A DNA stretch of 11,121 bases from assembly GCA_012910725.1 (NCBI GenBank), contig WNEG01000108.1:1-11121 (forward strand). Reading direction: 5' to 3'. The position numbers were made by a program, and so were the translations under genes. Shown here piece by piece: positions 1 through 6,267 of the stretch. Under the pieces are notes generated by a model, which was given only the letters and a program-made list of their open reading frames with translations, had not been told where the DNA came from and ran no database searches. The number at the start of each line of letters is the position of its first letter. The stretch's first letter is position 1. This DNA is from Candidatus Ethanoperedens thermophilum (lineage in GTDB: Archaea > Halobacteriota > Methanosarcinia > Methanosarcinales > EX4572-44).

Positions 1-135
1 GCTGGGATACGTATTGCGCTTGCTGAGAATAAGTTGAAGAGTGGCAAGATCGGGTTGGTGGTTGAGGAGATGGATTCGACACAAGCCAGGTTATTCTCCC
101 ATCTGAATCTCGGGAAATTTATTATTGAGGGGTAG
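1..135 (+). CDS. 3' end of an unidentified protein, cut by the window edge
   Basis: Frame 1 is open from the first base and encodes the last 44 residues of a protein (through KIGLVVEEMDST and ending NLGKFIIEG) before TAG at 133-135, which is followed directly by TGA at 136-138. The residue mix is that of an ordinary soluble alpha/beta protein. I see no motif that names the family, and the start lies outside the window. This gene points toward the minus-strand genes to its right, so the two sets converge. The tandem TAG-TGA is notable because no gene in the main operon uses TAG. If TAG were decoded as pyrrolysine, the protein would gain only one residue. Confidence 0.55.
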   Translation, partial: AGIRIALAENKLKSGKIGLVVEEMDSTQARLFSHLNLGKFIIEG

Positions 136-175
136 TGAAATCGGTATTAAGGGGCTTAATGTTTTGGTGGGGACT

Positions 176-301
176 ATGTGGATGATGGTTCCGGCTATCG
201 ATTTTTCACATATGTTTGAAAGTCAAGTGTGGATCTGGATGAGCGACTTGGGCTGGACATATTCCCTAAAGTGGTACGGAGTTAAGGTTTTAAAGAGTTA
301 A
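176..301 (+). CDS. possible 41-aa tryptophan-rich small ORF (doubtful)
   Basis: An ORF from ATG at 176 to TAA at 299-301 would encode 41 residues with five tryptophans, beginning MWMMVPAIDF and ending KWYGVKVLKS. A GGTGGGG sequence lies 3 bases before the ATG, which is too close for a standard ribosome binding site. The frame is also open upstream to position 107, where it encodes a mildly hydrophobic stretch (GLNVLVGTMWMMVPAI), so a longer form from TTG at 125 is possible. It overlaps the readthrough tail of the minus-strand gene by about 20 bases. I recognise no family. It could be a small membrane protein, a decayed remnant or chance. The rest of the 138-390 interval shows nothing else I can support. 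Confidence 0.2.
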   Translation: MWMMVPAIDFSHMFESQVWIWMSDLGWTYSLKWYGVKVLKS

Positions 302-392
302 ATGTAGCATCGATAGTTATTGGTGCTGTTAAAACCAGAATTCCAAGAGTAAGACCAGTAATCATACGAGTTAGTCCATTAGTAATACTCTA
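282..392 (-). other. in-frame extension beyond a TAG stop, encoding a candidate membrane helix
   Basis: On the minus strand the TAG at 392-390 is followed in the same frame by 35 sense codons and then TAA at 284-282. The translated extension starts SITNGLTRMI and contains a hydrophobic run (ITGLTLGILVLTAPITI) long enough to cross a membrane, followed by a short polar tail. Immediately before the TAG the protein is helical and amphipathic in character (ALKPIDGLASDIE), so a soluble domain plus C-terminal anchor would be a sensible whole of 284 residues. Three explanations remain: TAG read as pyrrolysine, a recent nonsense mutation, or coincidence. The 35-codon length alone is weak evidence in A/T-rich DNA; the hydrophobic character is what makes it worth noting. 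Confidence 0.4.
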
Positions 393-1136
393 CTCTATAT
401 CACTTGCTAAACCATCTATTGGTTTTAAAGCATTAGAGAAAACAAAAAAATATGATTGAGGATCTTTAATGTTCCTCTCGAATGTGTTTACAAAAGCAGA
501 TGCATATGCCATTTCTTCTTTAGCCTTGGCAACTAAGTTCCTCGCATCATCAAAGCCCCCCTCACATTTTATATCTGTCCTTATTAATGTATGGTAACTT
601 ATTATTTTTTCTTGATATTGATTTATTATTTTTATAATGGCATCAGTTTTATCTTTCGCACTTACTGGCTGTAATAGTATCTCTTCTTGTGGTTCATGGT
701 GTGTATGGTGATGGTATACCTCCCTGATTATTATGTATACTTGCTTAATAATTTCATGCTCCTTCCAAGCAACTTTTTCTTCAGGATACTCCAGTTTAAG
801 AGTAACAAGCCCATTATCTTCAATATTACAACTTGCCTCGGCTGCAATATTCTTATCACTTAATGTGGGGTTGGAGTATTTGAATATAAAAATGTGATCT
901 ATCGCATCCCTGTCATCAACAGAAATAATAACTTTGAACTTTTTATCTTTAACATCTTCATGAGTCTCATGAATATAGTATCTCCCACTAGTTTTTGATA
1001 ATCTCTTATCTAACTTCTTCTTTTCTTCCCCTTCCACCATCTTCTTCTCGTTTTCTAATTCCTTAATAAAATAACCAAAAAGAAGGTCCTTTGTTAATAT
1101 TGGAATCCATCCATAATAACAATTATCGTTGTTCAT
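390..1136 (-). CDS. unrecognised protein with His-rich motif (248 aa to TAG)
   Basis: I do not recognise this family. It starts at ATG 1136-1134, with a short GTGAT anti-Shine-Dalgarno match just upstream and a TATA element about 40 bases back. Residues 24-50 are strongly charged and probably helical. Residues about 65-130 look like a beta-rich domain (KVIISVDD, HIFIFKYS, VTLKLEYP). Residues 142-147 read HHHTHH, followed by acidic residues, a possible metal-binding patch. Residues 163-248 look helical. There is no signal peptide or membrane segment before the TAG stop, but the frame continues past it into a candidate membrane helix ending at 282. The gene lies downstream of the terminator of the Mtr-AOR unit and appears independently transcribed. 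Its A/T-rich, lysine-rich coding style differs from the operon genes, suggesting an accessory or horizontally acquired gene. Confidence 0.6.
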   Translation of the reverse strand: MNNDNCYYGWIPILTKDLLFGYFIKELENEKKMVEGEEKKKLDKRLSKTSGRYYIHETHEDVKDKKFKVIISVDDRDAIDHIFIFKYSNPTLSDKNIAAEASCNIEDNGLVTLKLEYPEEKVAWKEHEIIKQVYIIIREVYHHHTHHEPQEEILLQPVSAKDKTDAIIKIINQYQEKIISYHTLIRTDIKCEGGFDDARNLVAKAKEEMAYASAFVNTFERNIKDPQSYFFVFSNALKPIDGLASDIE

Positions 1137-1140
1137 AGTA

Positions 1141-1152
1141 TCACTATAGTGA
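1141..1152. promoter_or_regulatory. perfect 12-bp palindrome at the predicted transcription start (possible operator)
   Basis: TCACTATAGTGA reads the same on both strands. It lies 5-16 bases upstream of the ATG at 1136, about where a transcript from the TATA element at 1175-1182 would begin. A dimeric repressor bound here would block initiation. It also contains the GTGA that may serve as a weak ribosome binding site. One 12-base palindrome can arise by chance, so this is tentative. Confidence 0.3.
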
Positions 1153-1174
1153 GGAAAGAAAAGTAGCTGAAATA

Positions 1175-1182
1175 TTTATATA
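1175..1182 (-). promoter_or_regulatory. TATA box for the 248-aa gene
   Basis: The minus strand reads TATATAAA inside GAATATATAAATATT, a good archaeal box A. Its centre is about 42 bases upstream of the start codon at 1136, which places the expected transcription start near 1151 and gives a leader of about 15 bases. It overlaps the stop codon of the small frameshifted ORF upstream. There is no clear purine-rich BRE. Confidence 0.45.
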
Positions 1183-1362
1183 TTCAGATGTTTGACGCCT
1201 GAATTACTTAACTTAGCAGTTCCGCGCATTTTTCTCCAATCATAACCACAATGAACAAAACTCACTCTTACCCATCTATTTACAACTTCTTTATCTTCTT
1301 CTGTCTCCACCCTTTTTAAAGTTTTTTAAAACATCTCTATCGTGTTCTGTAAATATTGCCAT
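1176..1362 (-). pseudogene. small ORF broken by a one-base frameshift (about 61 aa if joined)
   Basis: Reading the minus strand from ATG 1362-1360 gives MAIFTEHDRDVLKNFKKGG and then an early TAA at 1293-1291 (23 codons). Shifting by one base in the run AAAAAGGG (about 1311-1318) joins a second open frame that continues VETEEDKEVVNRWVRVSF, then FVHCGYDWRKMRGTAKL, to TAA at 1178-1176. The joined product would be about 61 residues, with polar, ordinary composition in both halves. A GGGGGGT ribosome-binding-like sequence lies 9 bases before the ATG. The break falls in a homopolymer, so sequencing error, decay and a true slip site are all possible. The second half could instead start alone at GTG 1310-1308 (44 aa). 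I recognise no family. Confidence 0.35.
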
Positions 1363-1407
1363 TTCTATTTACCCCCCGTTTATGCTATTTCATACCGCTT
1401 CCAAATA

Positions 1408-1432
1408 ATAAAAAAAGGTGGAATTAACCACC
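1408..1432 (-). terminator. hairpin plus T-tract terminator of the Mtr-AOR unit
   Basis: On the minus strand GGTGG-TTAATT-CCACC forms a stem, extended to six pairs by a flanking A-T, and is followed directly by seven T residues and then ATTATTT. The TAA stop of the HTH gene (1426-1424) sits in the loop, so the last two glycine codons form the 5' arm. Archaea can terminate on T-tracts alone; the hairpin adds support. It ends the long co-directional unit that starts at mtrE. Confidence 0.7.
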
Positions 1433-1702
1433 TATTTGTCTCATTCTCCTTCCTTCTGGTGACACCTGAACTGGTGCTGCGGGCCATACAACGGTTGCTG
1501 TTATTCCATTCCTTCGCATATATTCCTGCACTGCCGCGCACGAAATGCCAAGTATTGCTGAAACTTCGAGTGCGTACATCGTTCCGTTCGTGAGTTTCTC
1601 TACATATTTATCTCTGTCTTCTGCATCTTCAAACGTCTTTACCTGGACATCAAGCTTCCTTTTGCATTCTTCTTGATCTTCTTCATAGATTTCTTCTACC
1701 AT
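1424..1702 (-). CDS. small helix-turn-helix protein (92 aa)
   Basis: This small protein probably binds DNA. Residues 1-40 are acidic and charged, likely helical. Residues about 42-67 (YALEVSAILGISCAAVQEYM, then RRNGI) fit a helix-turn-helix, with LGIS at the turn and AAVQEYMRRNGI as the recognition helix. A short tail with VVWPAAPV and SPEGRRMR follows. I chose ATG at 1702 because GGAGAG lies 8 bases before it. An in-frame GTG at 1711 would overlap the previous stop but leaves no spacing from the ribosome binding site. The gene begins 5 bases after the DUF2193 stop and ends in the terminator loop, so it is the last gene of the unit. It may regulate AOR/DUF2193 or its own operon, but nothing in the sequence shows its target. 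A non-DNA-binding role is possible. Confidence 0.65.
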   Translation of the reverse strand: MVEEIYEEDQEECKRKLDVQVKTFEDAEDRDKYVEKLTNGTMYALEVSAILGISCAAVQEYMRRNGITATVVWPAAPVQVSPEGRRMRQIGG

Positions 1703-1707
1703 TTCAA

Positions 1708-3264
1708 TCACTCTCCTGGTTCAATTCTCGTGGTTGACGATACTCCAAGTTTCAGATCGTTTGCTCTGCACCATTTGCACTTTGCTGGCAGCCATTCTGA
1801 TGTGGCACATCTCTTGCAGAGTTGTATTGGTGCCATTGCTTTGTCTGGATTAAGCGATGTTTGATTAACCAGTGCATTGATTGATGGTGCCTCTGGTGCA
1901 AGCATGCACGGCTGGTCTATGAATCTGAACAATGCTCCTGTTCTGGCAGTAATTGAACAGTATGGATAACCATACCACTGTGGATCGTTCAGTAATGTAT
2001 TGTTTCTAAGAGGCCATAGATCAACTGGAACGCCCATCGTCTTTCCACCATATCCTTTTGGTGGGTCCCTGATAACTCTCTCGCCTTTTGCAACAAAGTC
2101 CAGCCAGTCGTTAATGTGCAGTTCTGCAACCATTGGTCTGTCGTATGGATGCGTTAGTACCCAGTTGCTGAATCGATGTTCCATCATTTCAACGAACATA
2201 TCAGCTGTAAAGCCATCCCAGTTGAGTATCTCTGCCATTGCTGCACCCTGTGCACCAGTTGTGATACCAGTAAGGGCAAATGGAGTCTTTGGTACACCCA
2301 TTGCATATCCTCGCCTTGTTGTTCTTACACCGACCTGTGTCACTGAATCAAGTATGTTCATACACATATCATCCTTACAGATATTGTAGTACGAATCGCC
2401 AAGGTGATGCCCCATGTCTCCAACATGTGTGGGAAGCATCGGTATATTTGCAATATGAACACCAGCATCATAAGCTTCTTTCACGATTGGGGTCATCCTC
2501 TTTTCATAAAGCTCAAAGTATTTATGTCGATTGAATGATGTAAAACCAAACGTGCCCATGATCTTCTTCATAAACATTGATGGCTGAGCCCATATCCATT
2601 CAAGGTATTTCTGTTCCTGTTCGATTGCGGTCTGGACGTTTCTGCATCTTTGTAGTGTTCTTGTAAATCGGTCGCCAAATACATAGATCGTGTTAAGTCC
2701 CCATGATTTTGCAGCCATGATTGCTTCTTTGTACTTTCGATCGATCGGTGTTCTGTCAAGTATCATCACGTCTATTGCAAAATTACTGCCTGGCACTGCT
2801 GCAAAGTCCTTTGATGAAACAATTCCATAGAACCCAGTGTGCAATCTCATCGCTTCGATTCCGATCAGATCTTCAGATTCTCTTATCGTTCTGCAGAACT
2901 CATCAATCGCATCCTTGAAATCTCTGTCAAGCTTGTATAACATATCAAGTACAATCGGTGTCTGCATCCATTCAAGGAATGCTGTATCCTTTGGGTTTAC
3001 CGTCTTGCAGAGAGAATCAATAATCTCATAATGATTCATATAGGACTCTCTCCAGAGGTTCATGGTCTCCTTGGATTGGTCTGGATGAACCGTCACTTCT
3101 TTAATACGGTTATAGAATGGCTCACAGTGTTTCCATAGGAATGGTTCATATCTATGCTCTCTTACAATATCGACACAAGTCTCCTGTGCTGAAAGCCCTT
3201 CATTCATCGTTTTTTCAACGACGTCTGCATACTGGCATTCACCATATTCATGAATTTCTGGCAT
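1708..3264 (-). CDS. DUF2193 family protein, function unknown (518 aa)
   Basis: I assign this to DUF2193, a family of about 500 residues known from methanogenic and related archaea, from overall resemblance (for example FAAVPGSNFAID, then MAAKSWGLNT). No function is established that I can cite. It has no signal peptide or membrane segment, so it is probably cytoplasmic. Visible candidate ligands are His280, His286 and His287 in PTHVGDMGHHLGDSYYNIC, Cys297 and Cys301, and a C-terminal cluster Cys483-x2-Cys486-x9-Cys496-x2-Cys499 that could bind zinc or an iron-sulfur centre. It starts at ATG 3264-3262, 5 bases after the AOR stop. Its ribosome binding site AGGAG lies inside the last AOR codons with about 10 bases spacing, so translation is probably coupled. 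Position suggests a partner or accessory role for AOR, but this is inference. Confidence 0.7.
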   Translation of the reverse strand: MPEIHEYGECQYADVVEKTMNEGLSAQETCVDIVREHRYEPFLWKHCEPFYNRIKEVTVHPDQSKETMNLWRESYMNHYEIIDSLCKTVNPKDTAFLEWMQTPIVLDMLYKLDRDFKDAIDEFCRTIRESEDLIGIEAMRLHTGFYGIVSSKDFAAVPGSNFAIDVMILDRTPIDRKYKEAIMAAKSWGLNTIYVFGDRFTRTLQRCRNVQTAIEQEQKYLEWIWAQPSMFMKKIMGTFGFTSFNRHKYFELYEKRMTPIVKEAYDAGVHIANIPMLPTHVGDMGHHLGDSYYNICKDDMCMNILDSVTQVGVRTTRRGYAMGVPKTPFALTGITTGAQGAAMAEILNWDGFTADMFVEMMEHRFSNWVLTHPYDRPMVAELHINDWLDFVAKGERVIRDPPKGYGGKTMGVPVDLWPLRNNTLLNDPQWYGYPYCSITARTGALFRFIDQPCMLAPEAPSINALVNQTSLNPDKAMAPIQLCKRCATSEWLPAKCKWCRANDLKLGVSSTTRIEPGE

Positions 3265-3269
3265 TTATA

Positions 3270-5129
3270 TCACACTCCTAATGTTTTTCTCATTTCATCC
3301 AGGTCCAGGTACTTTGTTAACCATGGTTCTGGAACACCATCTTTGCCCCATCCGCGTTCTTCATAGAACATCTTCTTTGCTTTACTCAATCTACTGATCG
3401 TTCCTTTGCTTCCTCCATAAGGAGTTTGCTCTGTTGTGAATCTCTTTGGTACGGAATCGTCGTCTGCGGTAAATCCGCTTGCTGTATTCCACAGTCTTTC
3501 ACCATTGAAAATTCTTTCTTCAGATGTGATCAAATCACTTGTTGACATATCTATTCCAGTTGCAGTCGAAAGTAAGCTAGCATTATCCTCTACTCCAACA
3601 GGTGTCAGTGCAAGGAACAAGCATAACACAGCAGAATCATAGAATACAGATTCATGCTGCATACCGATCGTGAATGTGATCTTATCCTTATTCAAAACCG
3701 TTCTCTCAAGGAGTTCCTTTGGTGTTATCTGCGTTCCAAGCGTGTTGCATCCGACCATGTATGATTTCATGTGGTCAGCGCCTCTTGGAGAGGTTGCATA
3801 GCCGAGGTCTACACCTGCCATTGTTCTGGGATCGTATGCTGGCAGTTCATTTCCTTTAATGTGCATTGCATAGTCTGCTGTTTCTGGGTACTTTTCTGCA
3901 CATCGCTTGACACCCATTTGAAGCTCTGCGCCAACGCCAACGCCCTTTCCCATTTCTTCTACTACTCGAAGGATTCCTTCTCCGTCGCCCCAGGTTATTC
4001 CAAAGTCGTGTGCTCCTTTAACGGTTGATTCCATGGCATATCCAAGGATGTTTCCAGCGGATATCCCATCCATTCCGTATCTACCGCAGATTTCTCCTGC
4101 CTTTGTAACAATGTATGGATCCAGATTGCCAAGGTTAGTTCCAAAGCCCCATGTCAGCTCGTATTCCGCCTGGGGTAAAAATTTCCCATTGATATACAAC
4201 TGTCGATGGCAGCCTATTGGACACCCGTAACATGGTGATCTATCCCATAGGTGGTTATTCCAGAACGTCTCTCCACTGATTTTATTACAGTCTTCGTATG
4301 ACAAGTTTCCAGTCTCTGAGAAGTTTTTCACTCCCAGTGTTCCATGCATATTCTCAACATGCATCAAAACAATGGTTCCTCTTGTACGCAGATATTCACC
4401 AGTTGTTGGTTTCTCTTTTATCAGGGCAGTAACCTTGCGATTTATTTCTTTAAACTCTTCTGGTTTAGCGATTCCTATCTTTTGCTTTCCATTTACGACA
4501 ACTGCTTTCAGGTTCTTTGAACCCCAGACAGCACCTGCCCCGGTTCTCCCGGCAAAGCTGTTCTTGCCGTGAGCGATGTTTGCTATTGGTGCACACATCT
4601 CACCAGCAGGACCAATACATCCAACACATGCTCTCTTTCCATGCTTTTCAAGGAGAATATCATTTGTCTCATAAGTTATTTTTCCCCATAGATCACTTGC
4701 GTCATGTATTTCCTGTGTCTCATCTGTGATGTACAAATAACAAGGGTTGTCTGCCTTACCATCAATGATGATTGCATCATATCCTGCTCGTTTTGTAAGC
4801 ATCCCAAACCGTGATCCTGCAATACATGCCGATGTCGTTCCACTGTGAGGTGATATGAAGGCAGTTGCAAACCTTCCTGATGTAGGTGCTGGTGTTCCTG
4901 TCAGTGGTCCTGGCATGATGACGTATCGGTTCTCTGGTGTGAGAGCAAATTCTCTTGCTTCATCCGGTGTGCTGTATGGTGGCTTTCCTATGTGGTCCCA
5001 GATAAGTTTCTCTCCGAGGCCTCGACCACCAATATATTGTTTCCAGAGTTTTTCTTCAATTCCTTTCCCTTCTGTAATCTTACCCTTGGTAAGATCCACA
5101 TGAAGAGTCTTTCCCATTATAGAACTCAT
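3270..5129 (-). CDS. aor: tungsten-dependent aldehyde:ferredoxin oxidoreductase
   Basis: AOR enzymes oxidise aldehydes to acids (or run in reverse) with ferredoxin as electron partner, using a tungsten bis-pyranopterin and one [4Fe-4S] cluster. The length of 619 fits the family (about 600-650). The N-terminal domain shows IGGRGLGEKL (33-42), PGPLTGTPAPTSGR (73-86) and the stretch ending GYDAIIIDG (116-124). Cluster cysteines are Cys300, Cys303, Cys307 (CYGCPIGC) and Cys503. EYE (322-324) and His453 match the active-site acid and histidine regions. One pterin-binding motif, usually DxxGLC, reads DSAVLC (498-503), with Val in place of Gly. GGAGG lies 6 bases before ATG 5129-5127. The gene lies 60 bases after mer and 5 before DUF2193. 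The substrate cannot be read from sequence; FOR- or WOR-type relatives are alternatives. Confidence 0.92.
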   Translation of the reverse strand: MSSIMGKTLHVDLTKGKITEGKGIEEKLWKQYIGGRGLGEKLIWDHIGKPPYSTPDEAREFALTPENRYVIMPGPLTGTPAPTSGRFATAFISPHSGTTSACIAGSRFGMLTKRAGYDAIIIDGKADNPCYLYITDETQEIHDASDLWGKITYETNDILLEKHGKRACVGCIGPAGEMCAPIANIAHGKNSFAGRTGAGAVWGSKNLKAVVVNGKQKIGIAKPEEFKEINRKVTALIKEKPTTGEYLRTRGTIVLMHVENMHGTLGVKNFSETGNLSYEDCNKISGETFWNNHLWDRSPCYGCPIGCHRQLYINGKFLPQAEYELTWGFGTNLGNLDPYIVTKAGEICGRYGMDGISAGNILGYAMESTVKGAHDFGITWGDGEGILRVVEEMGKGVGVGAELQMGVKRCAEKYPETADYAMHIKGNELPAYDPRTMAGVDLGYATSPRGADHMKSYMVGCNTLGTQITPKELLERTVLNKDKITFTIGMQHESVFYDSAVLCLFLALTPVGVEDNASLLSTATGIDMSTSDLITSEERIFNGERLWNTASGFTADDDSVPKRFTTEQTPYGGSKGTISRLSKAKKMFYEERGWGKDGVPEPWLTKYLDLDEMRKTLGV

Positions 5130-5189
5130 TTTTTTCCTCCGTAATTTAATTTTTTATTCTTTACTAAAGTTACACATCCTATTTCACAA

Positions 5190-6185
5190 TTATTTTACAA
5201 AGTGCGGTATCAATTGTGTGCCAATAAGTTCGATTGATTTAACCTTATCAGGTCCAAGCGGTGAGCCTGGTATCACTTGCGTGACTCCTGCTTTGATTAA
5301 TTTATCGATTTTTTCTATGCACTCGTTTGGTGTACCACAAATAGAGAATGCATCAAGCATTTCTGGTGTTACAGCTTTAATAGCTGCTCCAAAACTTTCC
5401 TTGAATCCGTCTCTAACCTTGTTAACATCCTTAATCGGTATGCCGTGTTTTTCAAACACTACGTCTGGCGATCCTGCTACAATGAATGCTGTCACTGGTT
5501 TTGCTGTTTTTTCTGCATCAGCCATCGTGTCTGCTATTGAAAAGCTTGTATAAGCTGCTACATCAAAGTCCTCAAAGTTTTTGCCAGCTTTGTCAGTTCC
5601 CTCTTTTAGGAATTTGACTGCATTTTCAAAATCTCTTGGGTGAGAGCCATTTACAAGTGCACCTTCAGCAAGTTCACCTGCAAGTTTGAGCATGTTTGTT
5701 CCCTGTGCACCAATATATACTGGTATGTTTGCTCCTTTGGAGAAGTTCAGCTTGGCTGATTTGATTTTGCACACTTTTCCATCATAGCTGATTTTTTTAC
5801 CAGTTAGCAGTTCCCTAAATATCTCTACGGTTTCCTTCACTGTTGTGAGAGGTTTTTTCCATTCGATTCCAAGGCCGTCAAAGGTTACCTTGTCACCTGG
5901 ACCAATGCCAAATACAGCACGTCCTCCTGATACTTCGTTTACTGTAGCCATGGCTGATGTAAGCTGTGCTGGTGTTCGTGTGTAAGGGTTAGTCACGCCA
6001 GGTCCAAGTTTGATCTTGCTGGTGTTTGCTGCAATGTACGTTAGAAGAGCGTATGCATCTCTATTGTTGTAGTGATCTGTAATCCAGGCATAAGCAAGTC
6101 CATTATTTTCTGAGGTTTTAACAAGGTCTGCCAATTTCTCAGCAGGTTCGTTTGCTAAGAATTCTATTCCAAAACTTATTTCCAA
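5190..6185 (-). CDS. mer: F420-dependent methylenetetrahydromethanopterin reductase
   Basis: Mer reversibly reduces methylene-tetrahydromethanopterin (or -sarcinapterin) to the methyl form with reduced F420, the step next to Mtr in both methanogenesis and reverse methanogenesis. The protein is a soluble member of the bacterial luciferase-like TIM-barrel superfamily. At 331 residues the length is normal. Clear family segments are AWITDHYNNRDAY (33-45), KLGPGVTNPYTRTPAQ (59-74, the bulge that contacts F420), GGRAVFGIGPGDK (87-99) and, near the C-terminus, VTQVIPGSPLGPDK. The start is TTG at 6185-6183, with GGAGG 7 bases upstream; the resulting N-terminus (MEISFGIEFLANEP) aligns with the family. 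It lies 82 bases after mtrH with its own TATA element, so it can be expressed separately from Mtr. Confidence 0.96.
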   Translation of the reverse strand: MEISFGIEFLANEPAEKLADLVKTSENNGLAYAWITDHYNNRDAYALLTYIAANTSKIKLGPGVTNPYTRTPAQLTSAMATVNEVSGGRAVFGIGPGDKVTFDGLGIEWKKPLTTVKETVEIFRELLTGKKISYDGKVCKIKSAKLNFSKGANIPVYIGAQGTNMLKLAGELAEGALVNGSHPRDFENAVKFLKEGTDKAGKNFEDFDVAAYTSFSIADTMADAEKTAKPVTAFIVAGSPDVVFEKHGIPIKDVNKVRDGFKESFGAAIKAVTPEMLDAFSICGTPNECIEKIDKLIKAGVTQVIPGSPLGPDKVKSIELIGTQLIPHFVK

Positions 6186-6234
6186 TCTTTTCCCTCCTTT
6201 TTTTATCCTACATAGATACCCATGCTTGCCCTTA

Positions 6235-6252
6235 GATATATAGTTTTATATT
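6235..6252 (-). promoter_or_regulatory. TATA elements of an internal mer promoter
   Basis: The 82-base gap between mtrH and mer holds two overlapping candidates on the minus strand: TATAAAA (6250-6244) and TATATAT (6242-6236). From the second, a transcript would start about 27 bases upstream of the TTG start, leaving room for the GGAGG site. An A-rich stretch (GAACAAAATATAAAA) precedes the first and may act as BRE. There is no terminator-like T-tract after mtrH, so readthrough from the mtr promoter should add to expression. Confidence 0.5.
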
Positions 6253-6267
6253 TTGTTCGGTTCGTTC

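Noticed and set aside
1291..1362. Programmed -1 frameshift at the AAAAAG run
   Set aside because: The frame needed to join the two halves is +1 (or -2), not -1, so the classic A-AAA-AAG slip mechanism does not fit.
2000..2534. Plus-strand open frames opposite the DUF2193 gene
   Set aside because: They lie wholly inside a long, coherent minus-strand gene, have no ribosome binding site and show no recognisable protein features.
5130..5189. Independent terminator or promoter between mer and AOR
   Set aside because: The 60 bases are A/T-rich, but I see no convincing hairpin plus T-tract and no good TATA element at the right distance, so I treat AOR as co-transcribed with mer.
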